Shown: positions 1 to 6,359 of the stretch, one piece after another
How positions within the stretch are numbered: the first letter of the stretch is position 1
How the letters are laid out: each line of letters starts with the position of its first letter
DNA from: Bacillota bacterium
GTDB taxonomy: Bacteria > Bacillota > Bacilli > Alicyclobacillales > SLC66
Assembly (NCBI GenBank): GCA_021799325.1
Contig: JAJZAS010000092.1
Coordinates: forward strand, 1 to 6,359
Direction of reading: 5' to 3'
DNA: 6,359 nt
Made by a program: the position numbers and the translations under genes
Notes under the pieces: generated by a model
Told to the model about the DNA's origin: nothing
Database searches by the model: none
The model's input: the letters and a program-made list of their open reading frames with translations, nothing else

Positions 1-2774
1 TGGTGTCTATAGGCAATGTTTTATCGTTATGGATGGCGCAAGCTTTATTTAAGCACAGAAGAGTCGATGGGTTTCGATTCACACGCCTACGTGATGTGTT
101 TCTTTTCATTGCGGTCATGAGTATTTTGGGGAGTGCGATCAGTGGGGTTTGGGGTGTGCTTGTCATCATCTGGTGGGGTAACTTCCAATTTCAATCTTTT
201 TTATTGAATTGGATCTCTTGGGCGCTGGGGGACATGGCAAGTGTGATTGAGGTTACCCCTTTATTGCTGCTGATCAATAGATCTATTAAAAATTCATCTC
301 CATCCGAAAAACTGTCCGGGTGGTCGTGGTGGATCGTTGCGCTCGTGTTGCTTGGCTTCACTGTATTAATTTACCTCATTCCCTACCCGGCAGGAAGCCC
401 AATGGAAATGGTGAGCGGAGTGCTCATTTTGCCTTTCATCTGGGCATTTACAAAATTTCCTCAAGCGCGCGTGTTCTTCCTTTCTTTTCTCTCATTTTTA
501 ATTGCATCTATTGGTGCAGCCCGGGGGCTGGGACCATTTCAAGGCATTAGCTATGTCAGTCCGGATACGATCACTCAGTTTACGATGATTGGGATGGGTA
601 TCCTGTTACGTATTTCTGGAGCTATTTTAGCGGAAAACATACAGGTTAAAAATGAATTGGAGGCTAATGCCGTAGAACTCGATGGTAGAGTTCAGGAACG
701 TACTGCTGAACTGAATCATAGCAATCAGGCGTTAAAGCTGCGTGAAGCTTTTTTCCGCTCGTTGAGTGATGTGAATCGTCTCCTCGCAGAAAGTCTTGAT
801 CGGAATATTTCCGATGTCTTTCAGTCGTTTTGCGATATTCTAAAAGAACGATTGAATCTTGAGGCGATTTGGATCGGTATCGTGCGTTCAGAAATGACTT
901 ACCCTGAAGTGCTTGCCATATCCGGGCAAGTGGATTTGGGTCAGTTACAAGTTTCAGGGAGTGTGAGCGTTCCCTTCGCTTGGCCCAATAACAACAAAGG
1001 CGTCATTGCCCTTTATCAAAAAGCGGATGATTCTTTTCCTGCGGGAATTGATTCACTATTAAACAGGTTAAAAGAAGATTTATCGGCCTATTTGAATCGT
1101 CGCGAAACGCACGTTGCACTGGGACGGGTGCGACAACTGCAACATACGCTGATGTCGGCCGGTGATATCGCCTTAACCACGCAGAATTTGCCTACGTTAA
1201 TGCAAAGAAGTTGCCAATTATTAATAGACAGTGGTCTGTTTGTCGCCACTTGGATCGCCCAGCCGAATCGTGATGGGTGTTTGGAACCACTGGCGATGGC
1301 AGGAATAGGTATTGAGCAAATCCTCGATAAAAGGTGGATGATCATCGCAGATGTGCCTGAAGGTCTATCGGTGGGAGCGAGAGCGTGGAGAAGCGGCACC
1401 GCCCAAGTGCAACAGGATTACCTGAATGATCCATTTATTGCAAGTTGGCGTGAACTAGCACTCAAATACGGGTGGCGATCCGCCGCTGCGGTTCCCATTT
1501 GGCATCGACAGGAGCAATGGGCGGTCATCATCGTCATTAGTGATCAGATTGGCATCTTTACTACGGAGGTGCTGGATTTGATCCAGCGAACCGCTTTACT
1601 TGTCGGCCACGCATTTGATGAAAGATGGGCCACTGATTATTTGTTGCAACTTTCCCAACAAAACGAAAAACTACTTCATTACCAAGCGGCTGCTTTGCAG
1701 TTTCAGCAAGACCTGCTTGAATTGAATGAACCCAAAAAGATGTATGAAAAACTAGTCGAAATGGTCGTGGAAAAAACAGACGTGCTTGGTGCCTACATGG
1801 TCACTCCGGATTGGTCGAGTGAATGGCTTCGCGTGGTAGCGGTTGCCGTCAATGCGGATGACAATTTCAAGCAGTTAATGTGGAAACTGACTCCGTCAAC
1901 AGATGAAGCCAATTTCCCATACGGCCAACTGGCAGCTAGCTTTGCATTTAGGGAAAAATCACCTAAGGGACCAATGATGACGTCGACATCTCCGGCAATG
2001 AAGGTAATTATCGATCGCCATCAGGGGTTGTCAAATGTACAAAGTGCGATGGCAATACCCGTGTTTATTGGAAAAGATGATGTGCCTGCTGCTGTGATGG
2101 TGATGCTAAGTGAAAAGGAGAATTTTTTCTCAGAGTCTTTACAAGGGTTGTTAACGCAATTGGCGGTCAGTATAGGACTGGCTTTAACCAAGTGGTACAG
2201 CCACCATGAATTGGAAATGGCAGAGGCAAAAATTCATCATATGGCCTATTACGATCCGCTAACTCAACTCCCCAATCGAAGAATGTTAGAGGATCGCATG
2301 GAATTGGCAGTCCTTCGTGAAGGGAGGGATCAGCAGATCTTCGCAGTGTGCATGCTGGATCTCGACCAATTCAAGCCCATCAATGATACTTTCGGGCATG
2401 AGGCAGGGGATATCGTTCTCTCCACGATTGCCGGACGTCTAATGGAATACCAACGTCCTCATGATACGGTGGCAAGGTTGGGTGGGGATGAGTTTGTGCT
2501 TCTTATTGATGACCTCTCTGCATGGGAGGGATTGGTCATGGAGGCGCTTGAGTCGATTTTGAATTTTATACAGCAGTTGATTGAGACACCGATTCAGTTA
2601 CCCTCCGGGGATCATGTTCAGGTGGGAGTCAGTATGGGGGTTTGTTTAGTAGATGGTGACAAAATCAGGAAAACGCCGGATCAGTGGCTGCGCGATGCTG
2701 ACCAGGCCCTTTATGAAAGCAAGCGCCATAAGTTGAATCGTCAACACGTATGGGAGCTGTTTAAGCCATTATAA
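1..2774 (+). CDS. Membrane-bound diguanylate cyclase, MASE1-like sensor, three GAF-like domains and GGDEF (5' partial)
   Basis: Predicted to make c-di-GMP from two GTP at the inner face of the cytoplasmic membrane. Residues are numbered from the GTG at base 3. Residues 1-212 are hydrophobic, with about six membrane segments (near 31-56, 62-95, 107-126, 132-150, 153-172, 191-211) and a MASE1-like W73..G76-D77...P86 pattern. MASE1 domains normally have more helices before this point, and the frame is open to the edge, so the GTG is probably internal and the true start lies outside the window. A coiled coil follows (about 218-248, with RVQERTAEL). Next come a short degenerate GAF-like domain (253-365), a typical GAF (397-540) and a third GAF-like domain (575-730). 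The GGDEF domain (745-915) looks active: DPLTQLPNRR at 751-760, D786 and D788, N794-D795, and GGDEF at 827-831. An RxxD inhibitory site (R818-D821) sits exactly five residues upstream of GGDEF. There is no EAL domain. The GAF ligands and membrane signal cannot be told from sequence. Confidence 0.93.
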   Translation, partial: VSIGNVLSLWMAQALFKHRRVDGFRFTRLRDVFLFIAVMSILGSAISGVWGVLVIIWWGNFQFQSFLLNWISWALGDMASVIEVTPLLLLINRSIKNSSPSEKLSGWSWWIVALVLLGFTVLIYLIPYPAGSPMEMVSGVLILPFIWAFTKFPQARVFFLSFLSFLIASIGAARGLGPFQGISYVSPDTITQFTMIGMGILLRISGAILAENIQVKNELEANAVELDGRVQERTAELNHSNQALKLREAFFRSLSDVNRLLAESLDRNISDVFQSFCDILKERLNLEAIWIGIVRSEMTYPEVLAISGQVDLGQLQVSGSVSVPFAWPNNNKGVIALYQKADDSFPAGIDSLLNRLKEDLSAYLNRRETHVALGRVRQLQHTLMSAGDIALTTQNLPTLMQRSCQLLIDSGLFVATWIAQPNRDGCLEPLAMAGIGIEQILDKRWMIIADVPEGLSVGARAWRSGTAQVQQDYLNDPFIASWRELALKYGWRSAAAVPIWHRQEQWAVIIVISDQIGIFTTEVLDLIQRTALLVGHAFDERWATDYLLQLSQQNEKLLHYQAAALQFQQDLLELNEPKKMYEKLVEMVVEKTDVLGAYMVTPDWSSEWLRVVAVAVNADDNFKQLMWKLTPSTDEANFPYGQLAASFAFREKSPKGPMMTSTSPAMKVIIDRHQGLSNVQSAMAIPVFIGKDDVPAAVMVMLSEKENFFSESLQGLLTQLAVSIGLALTKWYSHHELEMAEAKIHHMAYYDPLTQLPNRRMLEDRMELAVLREGRDQQIFAVCMLDLDQFKPINDTFGHEAGDIVLSTIAGRLMEYQRPHDTVARLGGDEFVLLIDDLSAWEGLVMEALESILNFIQQLIETPIQLPSGDHVQVGVSMGVCLVDGDKIRKTPDQWLRDADQALYESKRHKLNRQHVWELFKPL

Positions 2775-2792
2775 ATTGAGATTTTCCAATCT

Positions 2793-2832
2793 GATGCATG
2801 AAGGAAATGTAAATAGAGAAAATACATGCATC
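2793..2832. repeat. 8-bp perfect inverted repeat with twin ATGCAT boxes at the permease start
   Basis: GATGCATG at 2793-2800 is the exact reverse complement of CATGCATC at 2825-2832, separated by 24 A-rich bases. Because ATGCAT is itself palindromic, the arms are also two direct copies of one 6-bp box, 32 bp apart start to start, about three helical turns. The right arm contains the ATG at 2826 of the amino-acid permease, and the loop holds a purine-rich AAGGAA. It could be a two-site operator for a dimeric regulator, or an RNA hairpin covering the start codon. Chance occurrence is also possible. Function is inferred only from position and symmetry; there is no T-run after it, so it is not an intrinsic terminator. 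Confidence 0.45.
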
Positions 2833-4268
2833 CTGTGTATCAGAAATGGAGAGAGTGGCCATTGTTTCAATCAAAAAGTCGTGGTGTGGTGCCCACTAAC
2901 CGCATTGGTCAAACCGTACAGCAATCAGCAAAAAAAGGCGCACTTGGCGTGCCTCAACTGATTTTGATCGGAGTTGGCGGCATTATCGGTGCCGGCTTTT
3001 TTCTTGGCGCGGGGTTACCTATTCGTACAGCGGGGCCAGCAGTGCTGATTGCATTTTTGCTTGGCGCAATCGTGACGGCTCAAGTGGCAGGTGCGCTCAC
3101 CTCTCTTGCTGTCTATCAGCCGGTGAAAGGGTCATTCATGGTCTATACGCAAGAATACATCGGTAACTTCGCAGGATTTTTAGAAGGATGGGGGTATTAC
3201 ATTTCCAGCATATTAGTGATTGCAAGCGAAGCAGTGGCGATGTCCGTCTTCACTAAAATGTGGCTTCCCTCGATTCCTGCGTGGATGACTACCTCTATTT
3301 TCGCGCTGATCATTCTCCTCATTAACGCATTTGGCACCAAGAATTTCAGTTACATCGAATCCTTGATGAGTGTGATTAAAATTGCGGCACTGGTGGGATT
3401 TATCTTTTTGCTCGGGCTTGAATGGTTTGGCGCCATTGGCGATAAGAGCCTGGCATTTTCGCACGGGGCGTTTTCCAGTCCTTTTTTTTCTAAAGGAGTA
3501 TCTGGCCTATTTCAATCCATGCTGATTGTCATTTTTGCCTATGCGGGAATCGGAGTATTTGGAACGGCAGCCTCCGAAATCCGAAATCCTGCCCACCTTG
3601 AACTGGCTGCATGGTCGACGATTCTCGTTTTGACCGTGTTATATATCGTGTCTATAATGCTCCTTATGTTTGTGGTTCCGCTTCGCTATATCAGTACGAA
3701 TATGAGTCCGTTTGTAATTGCGCTAGCGCATACCGGAATCCCGTTCCTCGCCACCATCTTCAACGGCATCATCTTGATTGCCTCGTTCAGTGTGATGGCG
3801 GGATCGGTTTTTTCCGCCAACCAGATTCTATACGGTCTTGGGGAGATGAACGATTCTCCTAAATTCGTGACCCGTACTGGGAAAAACAACGTGCCTTACG
3901 GGGCGCTTTTAGTGACGGCTGTGGCCATCGCACTGACCATTGTGATTTCCTATCTTTTGCCTGCGAATGTGTATAACTTTTTGATTAGCGCCTCCAGTTT
4001 TCTCACCTTACTTACCTGGTTTTTAATCCTGTGGGCGTTTTTGTCCTGGTATCGTAAAACCCGTCATGACCATGTCTTTATCTCTACACTGGCATTCGGG
4101 CAACCGGTGATCACGGTGATCATCATGCTTGTGCTCCTCTTTCTCACAGGGTATGCGTTGTTACAACGAGATCAGCGGTTTGGCTTTTACGCGTTTCTAG
4201 TCATCATGGTGCTCATGTCGGTCACGTATCTATTCGTAAGGCGAAAACATAGACATTCAGTGGGTTAA
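2826..4268 (+). CDS. APC-superfamily amino-acid permease
   Basis: Predicted secondary transporter importing an amino acid or related amine through the cytoplasmic membrane, probably by proton symport as is usual in this family. The 480-residue length fits the family. About twelve hydrophobic segments are visible (near 44-63, 72-95, 113-142, 152-169, 177-198, 231-252, 263-286, 305-335, 357-378, 382-409, 418-443, 451-471). TM1 carries the glycine-rich GVGGIIGAGFF (49-59), the unwound substrate-binding stretch of APC transporters. TM6 ends in the hallmark FAYAGIGVFGTAASEIRNP (237-255). Residues 99-124 (PVKGSF...GFLEGWGYY) also resemble AAT-type permeases. The substrate cannot be assigned. The ATG at 2826 has only a weak ribosome binding site. 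An in-frame TTG at 2862, preceded by GGAGAG at 2848-2853, is an alternative start giving 468 residues. An in-frame TAG at 2814-2816 rules out anything further upstream. The gene follows the diguanylate cyclase by 51 bp on the same strand and overlaps the convergent ABC permease by 4 bp. Confidence 0.92.
   Translation: MHPVYQKWREWPLFQSKSRGVVPTNRIGQTVQQSAKKGALGVPQLILIGVGGIIGAGFFLGAGLPIRTAGPAVLIAFLLGAIVTAQVAGALTSLAVYQPVKGSFMVYTQEYIGNFAGFLEGWGYYISSILVIASEAVAMSVFTKMWLPSIPAWMTTSIFALIILLINAFGTKNFSYIESLMSVIKIAALVGFIFLLGLEWFGAIGDKSLAFSHGAFSSPFFSKGVSGLFQSMLIVIFAYAGIGVFGTAASEIRNPAHLELAAWSTILVLTVLYIVSIMLLMFVVPLRYISTNMSPFVIALAHTGIPFLATIFNGIILIASFSVMAGSVFSANQILYGLGEMNDSPKFVTRTGKNNVPYGALLVTAVAIALTIVISYLLPANVYNFLISASSFLTLLTWFLILWAFLSWYRKTRHDHVFISTLAFGQPVITVIIMLVLLFLTGYALLQRDQRFGFYAFLVIMVLMSVTYLFVRRKHRHSVG
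2848..2853 (+). promoter_or_regulatory. Possible ribosome binding site for an alternative TTG start of the amino-acid permease
   Basis: GGAGAG lies inside the annotated 5' end of the permease, eight bases before an in-frame TTG at 2862. It matches the Shine-Dalgarno core better than anything within 15 bases upstream of the ATG at 2826. The AAGGAA at 2801-2806 is about 20 bases from that ATG, which is too far for normal use. Initiation at 2862 would remove twelve residues, all before TM1, so no membrane segment would be lost. Confidence 0.35.
4265..4268. other. Shared palindromic TTAA: overlapping stop codons of two convergent genes
   Basis: The plus-strand amino-acid permease stops with TAA at 4266-4268. 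The minus-strand ABC permease stops with TAA read from 4267 down to 4265. The two coding regions therefore overlap by four bases and share the self-complementary TTAA. No noncoding DNA is left between them, so any transcription termination must occur within the opposite gene, and transcripts from the two sides would be complementary at their 3' ends. Confidence 0.9.
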
Positions 4269-5419
4269 TCAGAGGCTGTCTGTAAAAAATGTGGGAAACG
4301 CCATAACGCTACCACCAGACCACCGACACCAAAGGCAAGTAGGATGACCAGTGTTTTCCACACGTCACCAATTTGCGCACCGCGCATCATGATGGCTTGA
4401 AATGCACTTTGCGCCCAGTACTGCGGTGTGAAGTAGCCAATCGTCTGAACAAATTGTGGCATCAATTGGGTGGGTGCCCATAGACCGCCAACGGCAGCGC
4501 CGCCAATTGAGATGAGCATGGTGATGCCGCGTCCCTGATTTTCCCCACGAACAAGTAGGGAAATGGCGAGGCCAATGCCGGTTCCGCAGATGCCGAGCGC
4601 GAGCACAATGACGCTGATGGCGCCCAGGTTCCCTAATTTTACTCCATAGGCAAAGTGCCCAAAGCCAAGCAGGATCACGCACTGGATTAGTACTGCGATG
4701 AGCGCGGGAATCCACATGCCAATTAGGTAAGTCAGCGGCTTCATGGGGGTGCTGCGCAGCCTAGATAGCATGCCGGATTCTTTTTCCCCGATAAAACTCC
4801 TCATCATGTTCAAGATGATGAAAAAGACAAACATTACGGTGTAGCCGGGTACCACTTGTTCAATCATGGTGAGGTTACTGCTGGTCCCGTTTTCTTGGAT
4901 CGATTGGATGTGTACGGTGGGCTGTAAGATTTTTTGGATGGTAGCAGGGTTCACTCCCTCTTTACGCAGGACGGCAACCTGATGCTGCGTTTGGTATCCG
5001 CCGGAGATGGCCTGCAGTGCGGAAGCAATTGGTCCATTGAGGGAGGAGTCCGTTGCATTCTGATAAAAAGCGAGCTTCGCAGGTTGCGCGCCGGTCAGGA
5101 TATTGGTGCCAAACCCCTTGGGAATGACGAGAAGGGAAGATAATTTCCCGTTTTTCACCTGTTGAATCTGAGCTTGCAGCGTGGCCGAAGTGTCCGTTTT
5201 TGTCACAAAGCCTTTAATGTGGCCCACTTCCTGCACCAATTGTCTCGAAATAGGGGAATGGTCAAGGTCCACATAATTAACGGTCAAGGATGAGTTGCCT
5301 ATCCCTGAAAATATCGAACCAAACAGCACAATGAATAGAATGGGCATGAGGATCAGGAAAAAAAAGTTGCCTTTTCCTCGCACCAATAGCTTGAGTTCTT
5401 TTCGGATAATGCCGAGCAT
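4265..5419 (-). CDS. ABC-2 type export permease subunit
   Basis: Predicted membrane subunit of an ABC exporter of the ABC-2 / DrrB-like class. At 384 residues it has the expected layout: a short cytoplasmic N-terminus (MLGIIRKELKLLVRGKG), TM1 near 19-39, a large extracytoplasmic domain of about 150 residues (40-187), then five membrane segments (near 188-208, 231-256, 266-289, 298-316, 355-374). After TM2 lies a conserved cytoplasmic GEKESGMLSRLRSTPMK segment (211-227), the coupling region seen in this family; a second family-typical stretch is the FTPQYWAQSAFQAIM near 330-344. The start is well supported: ATG at 5419-5417 with a strong AAGGAGG six bases upstream. It lies 33 bp downstream of the ABC ATPase on the same strand, which indicates one operon and a working pair, probably a homodimer of permeases with two ATPases. 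The cargo is unknown; drugs, lipids or peptides are all possible. Confidence 0.93.
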   Translation of the reverse strand: MLGIIRKELKLLVRGKGNFFFLILMPILFIVLFGSIFSGIGNSSLTVNYVDLDHSPISRQLVQEVGHIKGFVTKTDTSATLQAQIQQVKNGKLSSLLVIPKGFGTNILTGAQPAKLAFYQNATDSSLNGPIASALQAISGGYQTQHQVAVLRKEGVNPATIQKILQPTVHIQSIQENGTSSNLTMIEQVVPGYTVMFVFFIILNMMRSFIGEKESGMLSRLRSTPMKPLTYLIGMWIPALIAVLIQCVILLGFGHFAYGVKLGNLGAISVIVLALGICGTGIGLAISLLVRGENQGRGITMLISIGGAAVGGLWAPTQLMPQFVQTIGYFTPQYWAQSAFQAIMMRGAQIGDVWKTLVILLAFGVGGLVVALWRFPHFLQTASD

Positions 5420-5425
5420 GAAAAT

Positions 5426-5432
5426 CCTCCTT
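5426..5432 (-). promoter_or_regulatory. Strong ribosome binding site of the ABC permease
   Basis: The minus strand reads AAGGAGG here, a full match to the Shine-Dalgarno core, six bases before the ATG at 5419. It lies in the 33-bp gap after the ATPase stop codon. This fixes the permease start and shows independent translation initiation rather than coupling through overlap. The strength of the match is one reason to suspect a Bacillota host. Confidence 0.85.
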
Positions 5433-5452
5433 TATTTGATACGTGGTGCCAA

Positions 5453-6355
5453 CTAATCCCGCAAACTCGTTCCTGTCAGCGAAAGAAATACCGACTCAAG
5501 TGATGGCCGAAGGATCTCCAATGACTGTATCTCCATTCCCAAGTCAGCGGCTTGTTGCAAAATGTACCGCATGACTTCCATCACCTGATCGGTTTCAATT
5601 TTCCACCCGGTATCCTTTTGTTGTACGCTCGCTTCGATGGGTAGAGGTAGCAAGCGTTCAAACCCTTCCGCCTCGACAAAGATGGAGCGGGAACCATGCT
5701 GCTTTAGCACTTCATGTAAGCTACCATCTGTGATTACCTGTCCCTGATCAATGATGGCCACATCGTCACAAAGTGCCTCGACTTCCTCCATGTAATGGGT
5801 GGAATAGATGACCGTAGTGCCACCTGCAATGAGCGCACGGATCATCTCAAAAATGTGGTTACGTGATTGAGGGTCCACTCCCACCGTTGGTTCATCGAGG
5901 ATGAGCAGTTTTGGTTGATGGAGCATGGCGGCTGCCATGTTGATCCGGCGTTTCATACCTCCGGACAAATTTCCCACCACGTCTTTCTCGCGGTGTTGCA
6001 GGCCGACCTGGAGTAATAGCTCCTCCATGCGTTTGTTCAGTGAGCTACCTCGTATTCCGTACAGTTCTCCAAAGAAAACAAGGTTGTCGCGCACGGTTAA
6101 CTTTTCATAGAGCGTGATGTTTTGCGGCACATAGCCTACCTGGCGGCGAATTTCCTCCTGATGACGCTTAACGTCAAGACCAAGAATGGAGACGCTCCCC
6201 TCGTCAGCTTGTATGATTCCAGTCAGTATTTTCATGGTGGTGGACTTTCCAGCGCCGTTTGGGCCAAGCAGTCCAAAGCAGGTGCCTTCCCGCACGGAAA
6301 AATCAATGCCCTTTAGGGCGGTGGTTTTGTTGTAGGATTTTTTTAACTGCTTCAT
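5453..6355 (-). CDS. ABC exporter ATP-binding subunit, DrrA/NodI-like (possibly 5' partial)
   Basis: Cytoplasmic ATPase that powers the ABC-2 permease encoded just downstream. All nucleotide-binding motifs are present: Walker A GPNGAGKST (31-39), Q-loop Q78 in YVPQN, signature LSGGM (130-134; the M in place of Q followed by KRR is usual in DrrA-type exporters), Walker B LLILDE (150-155), D-loop D161 and switch histidine H187 in YSTHYMEEVE. Residues from about 215 form the accessory C-terminal domain found in drug-export ATPases, ending in the typical SLESVFLSLTGTSLRD. Length is 300 residues from the ATG at 6355. Family members usually have a few more residues before the L-x-K-x-Y motif (here L4-Y8), and the frame stays open through the last four bases of the window, so the true start may lie slightly beyond the right edge. 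No promoter or ribosome binding site can be seen from here. Confidence 0.94.
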   Translation of the reverse strand: MKQLKKSYNKTTALKGIDFSVREGTCFGLLGPNGAGKSTTMKILTGIIQADEGSVSILGLDVKRHQEEIRRQVGYVPQNITLYEKLTVRDNLVFFGELYGIRGSSLNKRMEELLLQVGLQHREKDVVGNLSGGMKRRINMAAAMLHQPKLLILDEPTVGVDPQSRNHIFEMIRALIAGGTTVIYSTHYMEEVEALCDDVAIIDQGQVITDGSLHEVLKQHGSRSIFVEAEGFERLLPLPIEASVQQKDTGWKIETDQVMEVMRYILQQAADLGMEIQSLEILRPSLESVFLSLTGTSLRD

Positions 6356-6359
6356 AGAT

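Noticed and set aside
1088..1399. Antisense open frame of about 100 codons within the diguanylate cyclase gene
   Set aside because: Composition and lack of recognisable domains fit a shadow of the clearly coding plus strand.
2779..2792. Small hairpin AGATT-TTCC-AATCT just after the diguanylate cyclase stop codon
   Set aside because: Only five mostly A/T pairs and no following T-run, so it does not qualify as an intrinsic terminator.
2798..2812. Tiny frame ATG AAG GAA ATG TAA (MKEM) in the spacer, a possible leader peptide
   Set aside because: No ribosome binding site precedes it and it has no regulatory codon run or attenuator-like hairpins; likely chance.
2776..2961. Open frame of 61 codons starting with TTG right after the diguanylate cyclase
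   Set aside because: Overlaps the amino-acid permease in another frame, has no ribosome binding site and resembles no protein family I know.
4106..4121. Repeated GTGATCA near-palindromes
   Set aside because: They lie inside a Val/Ile-rich membrane helix of the permease and are explained by GTG ATC codon use.
4251..4281. AGACA ... TGTCT inverted repeat spanning the convergent stop codons, a possible bidirectional terminator
   Set aside because: Only five pairs around a 21-base loop, with an adjacent mismatch and poor T-tracts; too weak to call.
4365..4715. Second minus-strand open frame of 116 codons within the ABC permease gene
   Set aside because: His/Arg/Trp-rich out-of-frame translation of a well-supported membrane protein; no independent start signal.

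Overview
The window holds four protein-coding genes packed tightly over 6.36 kb. No RNA genes, CRISPR arrays, insertion sequences or phage genes are visible. Both outer genes touch the window edges: the first is clearly cut at its 5' end, and the last probably begins a few codons beyond the right edge. The strong AAGGAGG ribosome binding site of the ABC permease, the mid-range GC content by eye, and the Bacillus-like ABC exporter and amino-acid permease suggest a member of the Bacillota. An acidophilic Alicyclobacillus-like lineage is only a guess. The diguanylate cyclase looks more like proteobacterial homologues, so the taxonomic assignment is tentative.

Layout: (1) bases 1-2774, plus strand, a 5'-truncated membrane diguanylate cyclase with a MASE1-like sensor, coiled coil, three GAF-like domains and GGDEF; (2) bases 2775-2825, a short spacer with an 8-bp inverted repeat (two ATGCAT boxes 32 bp apart) whose right arm contains the annotated start codon of the next gene; (3) bases 2826-4268, plus strand, a 12-TM APC-superfamily amino-acid permease; (4) bases 4265-5419, minus strand, an ABC-2 type export permease, convergent with gene 3 and sharing the palindromic TTAA as stop codon; (5) bases 5453-6355, minus strand, the matching ABC ATPase, upstream of the permease in the same operon.

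Functionally there are two unrelated units. The left unit is a c-di-GMP-producing sensor followed by an amino-acid transporter on the same strand, with no convincing terminator between them, so read-through is possible. The right unit is a two-gene ABC exporter (ATPase then permease, 33-bp gap), probably for a hydrophobic compound or drug. The two meet tail to tail with no intergenic DNA. I see no strong evidence for a wholly new system. The most unusual local structures are the ATGCAT inverted repeat at the amino-acid permease start and the shared TTAA stop.
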